DNA of 64,000 bases from the NCBI GenBank assembly GCA_022835595.1, contig BQUP01000004.1, forward strand, positions 1,426,001 through 1,490,000. Reading direction: 5' to 3'. Positions 43,701-56,216 of the stretch are shown here, one piece after another (position 1 is the stretch's first letter; each line of letters begins with the position of its first letter). The stretch comes from Cystobasidium ongulense (Eukaryota; Basidiomycota; Cystobasidiomycetes; Cystobasidiales; Cystobasidiaceae). Below the pieces are notes generated by a model. That model did not search any database. It saw nothing but the letters and a program-made list of their open reading frames with translations, and was not told where the DNA came from. The translations under genes were made by a program, and so were the position numbers.

Positions 43701-46700
43701 GCTCCGACACCTTGTCATCATGTCTGACGGTCTTCGATGTTGTGCTAGCTCTGTTGGAGGCAGCGTAATGTTGAGGTAGGCCAGGTGAAGGAGGCATATT
43801 ATCCTTGTTAAGCGTCAAAGACTTGCGCGCTGAACTTCGACCGAAAAGATTGATGCCAAGAATTGATCGTCTGCCTGTCTTTTCCTCTCCTTGGGCCGGA
43901 GTACTAGATATACCTAATCCTTCTCCAGAAGCGCTCGACTTGCGAGATGCAGGCGATAGAGGCGTTGCGGTCGGGCCATGCGAGGCCGAAGGTCTGCGGC
44001 TCCAGAAAGGTATTCCCGAAGGTGTATGTCGGGATGATGATTCTTTCCTGCCTGAAGAGAGTAAGCTAGAAAGGGATCTTCCAGGACTCGTAGGAAGGCC
44101 ATGATGTCCGTCCGACCGTTTTGACGCATTCGCGGTACTGACACTACTTTGCGAATCTGTGCGAGCTCTTCCTCCAATTTGATGAGCAGACACAGAGTGA
44201 GGTAAACCTTGAAGCTTGATCTCCGGGGCCGACTGCGCAGAACCCACAGCTAAAGATTTGATATCGGGTACTGAAGCGAGTTTACGCCGGGCTAGTTCCG
44301 ATTGGCTTTCGTTGGAAGCAAGCGACATTCGATTCGCAGTAGGCTGGGTCTTTCTAGCAATAGCCGATAAATCGCTAAAAGAGGTAGATTTCTCAAGAGA
44401 TGAGCTCGAGAAGCTGCTTAGTGAGGAAGATTGCGAATATGATGTAGGAATTGTTGGACTTCTATTCATGCCAAAAGCATTTGAAAGGCTCCATTTAGAT
44501 TTTGTAGGTGTTTTTGAAGCATTGTGTTGTCTTTCAGGAAGACCGTTGGAGCTAGCGATAGAAGAAGTAGCAGGACTAGGCAAGCTTGATGTCGAAGCTA
44601 GCCTCGGTGAGCTGCCAGCAGCAGGACTGAGAGAAGAATTCGATACATCCCTAAGGGGCCTGGGGCCAGCAGGTTTCTCCATAGATGAAGAACGACTAAT
44701 TTGACCTTGTTGGTTTGGTCTGTAATCCGCTACTCCCAAACCTTGCATGGCACTTATTCTCGAAGTGTCCTTCTCTTTGAAAGATGCTCCGCTCGCAGAG
44801 GTAGGCACAGAACTATCTCCACTAGTAGTAGAAGGCCGGTACAGTTCCCAATCCTTAGGAAGAGGCGGTACAGGTGGAATCAACCGTGCGAATGCCTGTT
44901 CCGCATCGTTAAAGTCTGCCCCAGCGGATCTATCTGATCTGTTGGGTGCATCAACACCGCTGCTATGGACAGAGGAGACATCACTACTCGTGCTTCCTCT
45001 CCGACTCTTGGACATCTTGTTCTGACCAGGCGACCCATAAGCCGATATAGAAGTAGCCGAAGTCGAGTCTCTTGAGCCGCTTGTACTTGTTCCAAATGCA
45101 ATACTAGCTGACGATGATCTTTTGCTGCTTAGCGAAGGAGTGGGCGGTACATCTCCACCAGATGAGGAGGATGGTCGGTTACCAGATCCACGTCTCGAAG
45201 ATACAGCCGGAGACAGAGGTTGACCAGAAGTAACAGCAGGCGAAAGGCTGTGACTGCCGATAGCTGGCGATCTAGTGGAAGCATTCATCGAACTCTGAGG
45301 CAATGCAGCAGCAGCAGGTAGGGAAGGTGTCGATATCGAAGAAGAGAGTGAGACTCGTCTCGGTAACTGAACTTGGGGTGCGCTGTTAGGAGTTGGAACC
45401 ATGGAAGAAGCGCGAAGAGGTGATTTTGAAGGAGGTTGTAAAGTTTGACCTGGCGTGAACGTAGCTTGATCATCGCTCTTGCCGCGTACTGAAGAAGCAG
45501 CACTAGGAGGCTCCACTACATCTTTTGATGTGAATGTTGACAGTCGAGGTGAAGAAATAGAAGTCCCTTTACCACCAGTAGTAACAGAAGCAGTCCAACT
45601 CTTTCTACTTGAGCTCGAAGGTCTAGAGTGAGGAGAAGTAGTTCTATTACTAGCTTTACTGTTTGCCCTCGTGAGATTCATCTTCTTAGGAGTATTATGA
45701 TCTACTGCATCACGGTTATCACTTATTATACCTTCTTTCCCAGTGTTAATTGTAGTATTATTACTTTTTGAGGAACAAGTAGAAAAAGCTGTAGAGATCC
45801 TAGGTGAGTTTGGATTATTGAGAGTGCCATCTAATTTACTTAAAGCTTCAGCAGTAGCGTGGTTAGAAGCTGCATAAGCAGATATATCGAATTCTTCAAA
45901 TGCCTGAACTCTATCAGTACCTGAAAAGGATGAATCGTTCGATGAGCCTTGTTGTTGCTGTAGAGTTTGTTGTAATATATGATGTGCTATCGCAGATGGA
46001 CTTTTAGAGTTTTTAGCCGAGGTGGGTTGTTTAACTTCGTGGTTCGAAGAATGTTGATGTCGAGTTGAAGTCGGTAAAGCATCGCGGTTCGTATTGATTG
46101 GGGTAGGTACGTGTTTCTTACCACCCGAATTTGAAGTCATGGACGATTGTCTCGAATGACCTGATTGCCAGATCGAGGAAGATGGTTCCTGAATATGTCG
46201 GCTAGATGGTGCGCGCGCAGCGGGGGTGCTCTTCAACTGTTGAGAGGGTGAAGAAGCGTGTCTGGTCTTGATCGAGCTTCTCATATAATCGTCTTGATAC
46301 GTAGGACTAGGTACCACATCTTGCTTGCGATAAATGTCATCAATACTCGTTGTGCTCGATCTCTTGTTCGCCGAAGCGGCCGTGCCACGCATATAAGAGG
46401 GTATTTCTCTTTCCTTCTCCCTATGTGGCGCAGCGATTTTCCTTGAAGAAGATTGTATGCTTGTACTAGTCGTACTTCGACTGCTTGTTCTACTACTTAT
46501 ACCGCCTGAGGTTGTGTTCGGGCTTCGAATTTTAGAAGTAGTAGGCGAAAGGACCGTACTAGTACTAGAATCCAACATTTCATTGCCTTGTCTATCTTTG
46601 GGTATCTTAAATGTGTCGTCTTGTGTGCCATCACGAGTAACAGAAGAAGAAGAAGATGGTTGACGTGGAGCGATTCTGTAATTAGCTAGAGGATCTTGAA

Positions 46701-48521
46701 CGGTACCAGGTCGTAAGGAAGGTGTATAGAAATCACCGCCTTCGGAAGACAAGCTCGATGAAGAGTGTGATTCGGGGACAGACAAAGCGTCTAATGAGTA
46801 CTGTGATGAGCTGTTTGACATCTGGCCTCCTCTTCCTCCAGTTGTAGTCATAGCTGCAATGTCACTGAAAGATCTATAAGAATCCAGAGCGGGCATTGAT
46901 TTTCGATAATTCGCATATGCATCATCGTTCTGTGGGAGGACAAAGCAGTTTCAGCTCGGGTTTTGTTTTGTCCTTTGACTCTAGTCTATCATCAAGAACT
47001 AGTCTCGTAGACACGGTTTCATGTATGAGTTCCAAGCTTACCTCCTTTTCATCCATATATCCGCCAAGTACACTTCCTTCCCAACCACCTTCGGACGATT
47101 CGACTTCACTCTGACCATGCTGTTTTCCATCTCTCTGACTTAACGACGTTTCCTCTTCTTCATGTAAAGGTAATCTAGGCAAGATGGTATTTTTCTGACT
47201 TGTCGAAGTAGAAGAAGAAGACTGAGGATGATGATGATTCCATCTTCTTTCATGAATAGCAGCTGTCCATCTGGGAGTACTTAATTCACCTAAGCCAATT
47301 AATCCTTTACGATCTGCAATTGGAGATCTACCTTCTTCAGGTGAACTTAGTAATACATCACTTGCTGATCTTTGTCTTCTTATTGCTTGGTTGTTATTAT
47401 CAATATTATTATAGTTTCGAGACCTGGAGGTGAAGGAAGATGACGATACATTCGCAGATGAAGATGAAGCAGCCTGTCCGAATGAATTTGATGGAGACGG
47501 ATAGAGGCTGTTACTGGTCACAGGGCTTGCTAGTTTCCCAGGGTATGAATGAGGCATCTCCTTTCCGGAAGAGGAAGACGAAGCCATTGATGCGAGTGAA
47601 TCGGATGTATTAGAATGAGAGAAAGGTAAACCAAGTCCTAGACCAGTGTATGGCTGTCTGTTTATACCACTGTCTCCGTGACCGGGCGAGGGGAAGGATT
47701 CACTTGGTACATTCCGCGATGAAGTTGCTACGTTACTGGCAGCTCGAACACGCGATGAGGAAGACGATGAAGTATTTGCAAGCGCTTGCAAGACAGGCTG
47801 CGGATCTTGCGATCTTGTCCGAGCGGGTCTAGGAGGCGACAAGTCCAAAGGAGTAGGAAGCGTCCTCTTCTTCCCAGACGCAGCCGACGACGAGGATGAC
47901 GATTCTTGCAAATGTGAATGATTAGGAGTAGTAGGAGGGAAGTGATTGTTAAGATGATCTTCTAGGTCTTGTATTTCGGGTGACAAGTCTAATGTTGATT
48001 CATCCTGAGCAGGTGCTTTGCTAGCATGATGACCGGCATAGTACTCGTACTGCTGCGTAGAGTAGGAGGGTTGATGTTGCTGGCTTGGCGCAGTCGTTGA
48101 GGATGTATGAGCTTGGTACGGGAGATACGTATCGACTGCAGGTCTGCTGCGAGCTGTTGATCCAGGACTCTTCCCAGGCGAGAAAGCTACCGAGCCGAGT
48201 GAGCTCCTGGTTGCGTATCGCGGTGGAGACGTGATGGCACTGTTTGATGGAGGCTTCCGACCCGGAGGCAATTGATGGCTCGCTGAAGTTGAAGCAGCAT
48301 ATCGAGACTGCTGTGATGTGTTGCTTTGCTCTGTGTCCAGCTGGTCATCTGTAGTGTCCCTCGACGGTGTCGTGCTGGGTCGTGGTGCTGCAATGCGATG
48401 GCGATTCGAGTAGGATGGCCCAGGCTGCGCGAGTTCGCGGTTGTCTGAAGGCAGCAGGACAGTCAGTGAGTTGGTTGCACGCGACTAAGAGCCTTGTGTG
48501 ATCATAAACGCACCCTCCATG
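40725..48521 (-). CDS. Class II DYRK kinase, Pom1/DYRK2-like, with very long N-terminus
   Basis: Dual-specificity kinase of about 2,400 aa. Modelled exons are 48521-48515 (7 nt, ATGGAGG), 48444-47042, 46929-43615, 43551-42312 and 42248 onward, with later exons covering the kinase. The first about 2,000 residues are disordered and Ser/Thr/Pro/Gln-rich. Then comes the class II NAPA-type block [20 protein letters not shown], followed by [10 protein letters not shown] and kinase motifs: [47 protein letters not shown], and the [13 protein letters not shown] activation loop whose second Tyr is autophosphorylated in this family. It ends HNSYRSYAK at 40725. Fission-yeast Pom1 sets cell polarity and mitotic timing. 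A similar role is plausible but inferred. The N-terminus is roughly twice the size of Pom1's. Confidence 0.92.
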
Positions 48522-49388
48522 CTCGCTGGCAGAAGCACGCGCGACTCACTCGCTGCAGTGGTCGTGTCGAGGGATCATCAGAGCAACGCATCTCAATCAG
48601 CACGCTGGCTGGCCTAAGGAACAAGGACAGCTGCTCACCGGTCATTGTGCTGCATGCACCTCAAGAGTAATACTCCCTCAACCACATCAATGCTCGCCTA
48701 TGCCTGCCTGTCCATTCGCGGTATCGTGTTGTAGTTGTATGTAGTTGTTGTAATCCGTTCTGCAGGTTGCAGCTTGGCGATAGAACCGAGAACTTGCTGC
48801 CACAACACGAGCAGAGTGCGCAGTAGCAGCAGCAGTGTGAGTGTGCTATGCTCTCTCTCGTATCCGCCCTGCCTTGCTGCCCTACTTTTCTTCTCCGTGG
48901 AGGGTCAGTGAGCGTGCAGATGGGCCACAAGCAAGCAAAAGGTCGAGGCAAAGTCGACATGCATGATCAGGCACGACCAAGGCATCATCCTCAGTGGGGT
49001 ACACGATGGAATACAGTACCACCTTCAGCGGAGTCAGCATACAGAGCTCTGCCTGCTTGTCGTGTGTGTTTTGCCTCACGCTTCTTTCGCATGTATAGGC
49101 TCACCCGCAATGGCGTAAAGTGGCGGCCAGCGAGCCCCGAAAGCAAGCCAGGTATGGAGACTCGTACCAAGTCACAGCAATGTATTGGTACAAATGCAGT
49201 CTACACATTTGCAAGTCTACACATTTGTAATTGCAGCAGCTGAAGAGCGACAGAGGTAGTAGTGCATAAAGTGGATGATCGAGATTCTCTGCTGTGCTTT
49301 GCTCGAAGAAGTCAATTCTCACATCGCAGGACTTGTTCCAAGCAACAGCAACAATTCAGCAGAAACCTCATCACATCTACCCTCAACA
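48522..49388. promoter_or_regulatory. Divergent promoter region DYRK kinase / GAR1
   Basis: About 870 bases lie between divergent start codons. It contains a short direct repeat of AGTCTACACATTTG (two copies near 49198-49226) and no supported gene. It is long for this window, suggesting long leaders or complex regulation. Confidence 0.45.
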
Positions 49389-50861
49389 ATGAGCAGAGGT
49401 GGATTCAGAGGTGGACGAGGGGGCGCTCCCTCGTTTGGAGCTGGCGCCAGAGGCGGAGGCAGAGGCGGTTTCACCTCCGATAGAGGCTTTGGAGGCAGAG
49501 GAGGAGCCAGAGGGGGAAGAGGAGGAGGTTTTGGGGGAGGTGACCGTGGTGGATACGGTGGCTACAATGCTGGTCCTCCAGATGAGGTGTTTGGTGCGTC
49601 TCCCCCCACTACTGTTGCAAGCTTCGAAAAGCTGACCTTGCTCTGAACAAAATTCGGCCCTACGTCCTGCATGATTTATTCGACAATCACTACGCAATGC
49701 AACGCAAACGCAACACACACGCCATACATACAACATGCACAATCAGAAATGGGAAAGTTCGTACATGCTTGCGAAGGAGAGATGGTTTGCGAATCTACAA
49801 ATACAAAGGTGAGTTTTAGGGATTTCTGCCCTTTTTTTCTCTCGACGCCTGCTGTGGACGTACCGAGAGGGCATTTATGCTACGCTCTTTGAGCTATGCT
49901 AGATAGTCTCTTGCATTCGCAAGGCGTCGGAGTGCTGTCCAAACTACATGTACTGACCTTGTCGAGTCTACTCTCATCGTTCCAACTTGTTCGTGTCTAC
50001 GAACTGCCTCCTGCACACTCGCCTTGACATCTCTCCATATCTCTCCTACCAATGCAACCCGAACCATGAAATACTACGATATGATACTATTCTTAATCTC
50101 AACTCAACAGGTCCCCTACTTCAACGCCCCAATCTATCTCCAAAACAAGACCTCGATAGGTAAAGTAGATGAAATTCTAGGACCAATAAATCAAGTTTTC
50201 TTTACAATCAAAACAAGTGAAGGAGTACAACCTAATTCTTTCCAAACTGGAGATAAAGTTTATATTGCTGGTGATAAATTATTACCTTTGGAGAGATTCT
50301 TACCTAAACCTAAACCTCCCCCTGGAACCAAGGGTAAGCTTTTACACACCCATCGAACGCACCGCATTTCGTCCCTCCTTGATAGACATTCTGGACGTCT
50401 GTCACAGAGTGTATGGTCGTTAGCGTGTCTGTGACCAAGGCATGATTGGAGACTGATGATTTTGGTTCTCTTCCTTTCCCGCAGTCGAGAAAAGAGGACG
50501 TGGGCGTGGTGGCCCAGGAGGAGGAAGAGGAGGAGGCAGAGGAGCACCTCGTGGACGAGGAGCTCCTCGTGGCGGCCGAGTAAGTCTCATCCATTCCGGA
50601 GAATCTGTTCTGCACGGTTGAGTTATGACTGACATGGGTACTTCTTCCTTTCCTCTAGGGCGGCTTCGCTCCACGCGGAAGAGGAGCACCCATGCGAGGA
50701 GGAGGTGCGTCGTTACTTTTACTTCACTTTCCGTTATCGACGAAATCAATCCCGCTGACTACTTTTTTTCTGCGATTTTCACAGGCGGCGGGTTCAGCAG
50801 AGGTGGAGCGAGAGGAGGAGCGAGAGGCGGATCTTCATTCCGTGGCAGAGGGGGATATTAA
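49389..50861 (+). CDS. GAR1: H/ACA snoRNP protein GAR1
   Basis: Nucleolar protein of the H/ACA snoRNP that guides pseudouridylation of rRNA. It is 235 aa. Exons 49389-49593, 49747-49808, 50111-50333, 50485-50579, 50659-50704 and 50785-50861 sum to 708 bases. An N-terminal RGG tract leads to the core domain: [16 protein letters not shown], then [34 protein letters not shown], and [24 protein letters not shown]. The C-terminus is a second Arg/Gly tract split over three exons, ending SSFRGRGGY. Both RGG arms flanking the core are the family hallmark. Intron 49809-50110 is long for this gene (302 nt). Many housekeeping introns host snoRNAs, but I could not identify one here. Confidence 0.97.
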
Positions 50862-51185
50862 TCGACCCATCGTTGTCTGTCCTCTCCACAGAGGCTTGCC
50901 CTCTTCGACACTTCGCATGTTTCCTCACCGCACTTCGCGCATACCTGTATATCAGCTTAATCGGGTTTTCTTATTCCCGCTGTTTTCCTTTTGCTTTTCT
51001 TGATGTACTTTCTTCGTTCTTGTCATGTCGTATAATACGATAGCTATATTAAGACGATTCTGGCTTGACGTTCATTTCATTCTTGCACGTGCTGATGATC
51101 TACATCCAACCCACTCGCTTTTCATTACAGCTTTGGATAGTACGTTTTCTTTTCTGCTTTCCATCACCATCAACAATTCAAAGCG
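50862..51185. other. Spacer between GAR1 and SnoaL-like gene
   Basis: About 320 bases hold the GAR1 3' region and the next promoter. No further feature is supported. Confidence 0.4.
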
Positions 51186-51843
51186 ATGCCAGACCGAGCA
51201 TTCTATCTCACTAAAGCCAAGTCACTCTGTACCGCATTCTCGAAGGGTTCTTCACCAACCGAGCTGGCCTCCCATTTCACAGCGAAAGCAATAGCCTACG
51301 AGCATGGGCCATCTGATATTCCTTCCCTTCCATTCTTAGGTAAAGCATTCATCGGTACTAAATCTATTATAGACTATTTCGAAATGATAGGGAAATACTT
51401 GAAGGTAGTGGGTGAAATGGTGTTCAATGATTGGACTTGTGATTTAAGTCCCGACGATGTGGATAGGGCGGAAGTGAAAGCTGTAGTAACTACGAGGGGG
51501 AAAGCTAGGTTTGAGTATGTCAGGACTGGGAAGAGGTGAGCTTTGAGTTTGCTTGTAACTAGATAGCTGAAGGTGGATTAGGATAATGATGTTGATCATC
51601 CATATATCTCCAGCTGGGACGAGACCTTCTATTATAGACTGCATTTGGACAAGGTGGGCCGATTTACATGCACAAATATATGAAGCACGCTGATGGAAGC
51701 ATTCAGGATGGCTGTGTATCTCGCTACGAGGTAGTTCACATCGCCTGCTTGCATGCTTCGCTACTGACTGACTGCTGATCTAACTGCAGGTATGGGCGGA
51801 CCCGCTGTCGGCTTACCTGGCTTCGCAGGGGGACAATGAGTAG
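51186..51843 (+). CDS. SnoaL-like (NTF2-fold) protein
   Basis: Small NTF2-fold protein of 155 aa. Exons 51186-51535, 51614-51653, 51707-51730 and 51790-51843 sum to 468 bases. The family features are visible: FLGKAFIGTKSIIDYFEMI in the N-terminal half and a closing beta-strand block SWDETFYYRLHLDKDG-CVSRYEVWADPLSAYLA. The third exon is only 24 nt and encodes DGCVSRYE. Without the two final introns the frame would end at 51683 and the WADPLSAYL motif would be lost, so the four-exon model is preferred. Relatives are usually of unknown function. Some act in secondary or steroid-like metabolism, which cannot be claimed here. Confidence 0.85.
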
Positions 51844-52135
51844 AAGAATATCGTGTACTGGCTATGTGAATGCTGCTCGGAATGCACGCTGTCTCGCTGT
51901 CCATGCTCGCCACTCGCCTTGCAAACCTCCGCTCGCCTTCCTGATCAGCTTGCCGACTTCTTTCTGCTTCAAGCCGGCCGCAAAGTTGGGTTCGCAGCGG
52001 CACCGAAGCCGACGAGAGCGAGGCAAGTGCGACGGAGCAGCCTGGTGATAAGATAGATAGTGGGTGATAGTGGCATGCACTTGCAGCCAGCACTGACTGA
52101 CTGGTGCCTGCTGCGCGCAATGCTTCCTCGCAGCC

Positions 52136-55100
52136 ATGCCCGACTCTGCCAACGGCAACAGCGCCGCGGGAGCAGCAAGCAATGGCAATGGCAATCATGG
52201 CAACATCTTCGACAGTCAGGCACGGCCATCTGATAACACCAACAGCACTCCAGACATTGCCATCCCACAAGCCATCCCAGACTCGTCCTCTGCCTTTCGG
52301 CCCGCCCGATGGCCTGTCAGTCTCCAGTCCTCGCTAGGCGGCTTCTACAGCGGTGGTACTCCTACTCCTCCACTGCCACAGCAGCAGACCTTCGATTATA
52401 ACGATAACAGCTTTCCTAGTTCATTCTACGGGGGTAATACTACGGCTAATGATGTCTCCTCCGACCATCAAACCCAAGCTTCCCCCGGCACAAGCGCGCA
52501 AAAGGGTCAAGGTCCACCGGCATCTTCTTCCATCTTCCCTCTCCCTCCTATGAGTGCACTGCAGTCTGGCTTTCCCGGACAACTCTACACATCGGCTGCT
52601 GCGCTGGGTACCGCTGCTAGTCCATCATCCACTTCCCTCCCCAATCTCCCTCCTCTTCATCAGCAACAGCAGCAGTTCTCACCCCCAGGGACATTTTCAC
52701 CTCTTTCTCTGTTCCAAAACATAGGCAACACCTCGCCCTCTCTTCAATCATCGACATATCCTACACAACAGCAACCACACACAGCGAATGATGCTAATGC
52801 GACTGCTGCAAATACAGCAGGAGGAGCGTCACAACCAAAGAAACGAGGAAGAAAGAAAAAGAATCCAGAAGGAGATGATGCTAATTCATCCACTAGAGCT
52901 TCTCCTGCTTTAACGGATAACAACGCCAATAATAGCATGAGTGCTGCAGATAAAGATGAAGAAAAGAGAAGACAGAAAACTTCAAGAGCTTGTGATGGTT
53001 GTAGATCGAGAAAGATTAGATGTGACGTTATTCAAGATACCTCGCCCCCGCTATGTGTTCATTGTAAAGCGCACAACTTTACTTGTACTTGGGTGCGTGC
53101 CGCCTCTCCGGTTTACTTCTTGCAGTTGCGATCGTTATGCCTGGACTTACCGTTTTGTTAACTACAGGTCCTACCCATTACAGAGACACGCTTCAAACGC
53201 AAACGGGAGAAAGAAGACACAGCAAGCGGTGCTGATAATAGTACTACTACCTCTACCAAGCGTAAATCAGGAGCAAACTCCATTAGTATACCAACGACCG
53301 CGAGTCCAGCACAGTCATTCGTACCCTTGAACAGTAGTACACACAGTCGCGGGCATGCAGACTCGCCTTCCATGCCAGCCCCTCGCAGTCTACCTTCATC
53401 GCTTCATACTTCTGCACATCACGGCAATCCTCTACCTCCATTGAGTACGCAATTAGGTCAACAAGGTCCCTCTCCAACTCGAACTCCAAGCCTACCTGCT
53501 TTCTCGCCGAATGATAGACATCTTACACCAAATGCAGAACCTAGAATGGTAGGATCAACTTCTTTATCTCATCTCCTACATTCTACTTCAACATTACCAA
53601 TCGAACATTTACAATCATACGATACGAAACATTCTCTCACTTTTGAACTTAAATCAACTGGAGATGGATTCATTAAAGTCGCTGTTCCTTCAAATCATAA
53701 TCATTTTTCTTCTTCTTCTGTTGGTAGTGGTAATAATGCAAATAATAGTACCATGGAAAATGGAATGAGTTTACCTGCACCACCAGGATTAAAACCAGAA
53801 ATAATGGAACAATTAATAAACAAATTTTTCAATTCTGCTTCATCAAGATTCCCAGTTATAAGTAGAACGGATTTCCTAGCTTGTCAGAACTTGACACCAT
53901 TATTATTATATACAATTTGTGGAGTTGCTGCTCTATCACATGAAGTTTCACCTATAGATTTAAGAATTATTAAACAATTAATTGCGCATTCTTTAAAAGA
54001 TGACGAAAATATGAATAGATCTTCTTTACAAACTATTCAAGGTTTATTATTATATTCTTATGCTTTTGAATTAGAAAGAGGTGCTGCTGCAAGTAGAACT
54101 TGGTTCTGTTTGGGTTTAGCTGTTAGAATGGCTCAAGATATTGGTTTACATAGAGAGACTCCTTCTAATAACTTATATGATATTGAACAAAGGAGGAGAA
54201 TTTGGGCGGGTTGTATTATTGCTGATAGATGGGTTTCTGCGAGGTAAGCTCGTCTCAAGCTATTGCGAAAAGGAAGAGCGTTCGACTGACATCCTTTCTT
54301 GTGCGATACAATAGCTACGGCCTACCTATGATGATTGACCTCGCAGATTGTGATCGTCTATACCCAAGCATACACGACCATCAACCAATGATGGATCCAG
54401 CTGTAGTAGATACCAATCAAAAACCGTACCTCTTGAATTACTGGATGCTCAGTCTCAGTATTATACTTGGCAAGGTTTTGAAATTACTCTACTCGGCTAC
54501 TGGGATTCTATATGTCACGGATCAGCAATTGGAGGACGTGCAGAATGAGCTGAATAGGTAAGTTTGCTTCCAGCACGAGGGGAACTGTGTAATTATTACT
54601 GGGATCAGAGCTGATGATCCAAACTTCGCAACGCAGCTGGTATCGAGATCTACCAGACGAATTACAATTCATAGGACCAGATTCAGGTTTCGAAGCAGGT
54701 TTTCTACATCTATGCAGTATACCAGTTTCATTTTTATTGAGAAGACCATTCTTTGGAAGATCATATGAATTAAATAGACATTCTAGTTTTCTAATGACTT
54801 TTGAACATTGGCAAGAATTATATGCTAGATCTCAAGAAGCTATTCTTTGGGTTGATAAAAACGTTTCGGTTATTGAAAATTGGTTCCCCCCTCTTTATAG
54901 TTTGATAGTCTGTGCTTTAATTCAGGTATGTCCATTTGTCCTTTCACCTCGTGAAGAAAATTCCTGAACTGATCGTACCCTCTGGGCTTGATGATAATAG
55001 TATCACACCTTCATTCGGAGACGTGAAAATCCAAGTCTTGAAGCACTTCAACTAGCTACCGACATCTTCAAGCGAGCAGCATCAGAAGAATGTTTCGTCC

Positions 55101-55783
55101 GTTCACGCTTGTCTGAACTTGCAAGTCTGCTATATAATACCGCTGCTTCCGTTAGTACTTGGGCAGCGACGGGCCAACAACTACATCGGGGCTTGAATCC
55201 TACGCCTGGTGCTAAACTAGTTTATCGAAGTCACCTCATGGATAGAGGTGATGGTCGTCCATTACCCGAAGTCAGAGGTCAGCGTAATGGATCGACCATT
55301 AGCACCCCGCATAGTGCAACGTCATCGCACGAACAATCAGCAAACAACAGCAATAGCAATATCAACAGTAACATCCTTCAAGCCCAGACCAATAATAATA
55401 TCAACAGCAACAGTCGACATAGCAATAACAGTAATAGTAGTATTTATGCACAGAACCAACCTTTCCTAGGAGCGTCAGGTGCATCTACATTTACTGATGT
55501 TCCTGTACAGCAAGCATTCGAAGCAACAGGGTTCATGGATAGCGCGAATAACTTGAACTCTACTACAACAATGGATTTCTTAGGTCCCGTTGAAGGTGTT
55601 TATGACGCTATTAATTTCCCTGAGGGTATTTTAGACTTTTATGGATGGGGTAGATTCTTTGAAGGGAATAATAGTACAGGAGATACTTCTTCTTCTGCTC
55701 AACAAGGTGGACCTCATAACAATCTATCTAATGAAGGGAATAGTTTTTCTGGATTGCAAGATTCGAATAACAGCGGTTTGTGA
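52136..55783 (+). CDS. Zn2Cys6 fungal transcription factor, 1115 aa
   Basis: DNA-binding regulator. Exons 52136-53092, 53168-54243, 54315-54557, 54637-54925 and 55001-55783 sum to 3348 bases. A Ser/Gln/Pro-rich N-terminus of 250 residues includes KKRGRKKK. The Zn cluster is [12 protein letters not shown], then [13 protein letters not shown], followed after the intron by [14 protein letters not shown]. The fungal_trans domain includes [60 protein letters not shown] and [12 protein letters not shown]. The C-terminus is Asn/Ser-rich. The [10 protein letters not shown] and RRRIWAGC blocks resemble the xlnR/Cat8-like regulator group, but no specific ortholog is named. The third to fourth quarter uses markedly AT-rich codons. 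The protein is not closely related to the two paralogs at 29-38 kb. Confidence 0.93.
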
Positions 55784-56216
55784 TGAATATTATCAGATGT
55801 AGGGAAGTGTGGCTGGATCGAATTGAGATCGTGTAAGACGCCGGTGAGAAGTACTGCTTGTAGATAGCTAGAGATTATAGTACTTTGTCTGTATATTCCT
55901 TTTTCCAATACTATTGTATTCACTGTGAATGCACATCAATGCCAATGCAATGGAGACCCACAGAAAATCACGTGCACTTGGAACATCGAACTCCGGCTTC
56001 TGAACAGCTGTGCATCAAAAGAGCTAGCAAGCACGGTCGCAGAAGCGGCCGCATCACCCAGTCACGACCGTCCAGCCATCTCTCTCGATTCCTTCACTCA
56101 TTCCCGCAGGACTGGGCGGTGCTACACTTCTACGCCACCGAGTTCGCAGCACTGCAAGCACGCGAAGGGCCGACAGGACTTGTCTACACGCTGTCTACTG
56201 AACCGCATCACGCAAC
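55784..56216. other. Spacer between TF and M50B-like gene
   Basis: About 430 bases. No feature beyond the 3' end of the regulator and the promoter of the next gene is supported. Confidence 0.4.

Noticed and set aside
51186-51683. Two-exon model of the SnoaL-like gene ending at 51683
   Set aside because: It loses the conserved WADPLSAYLA end, which the four-exon model with correct phases restores.
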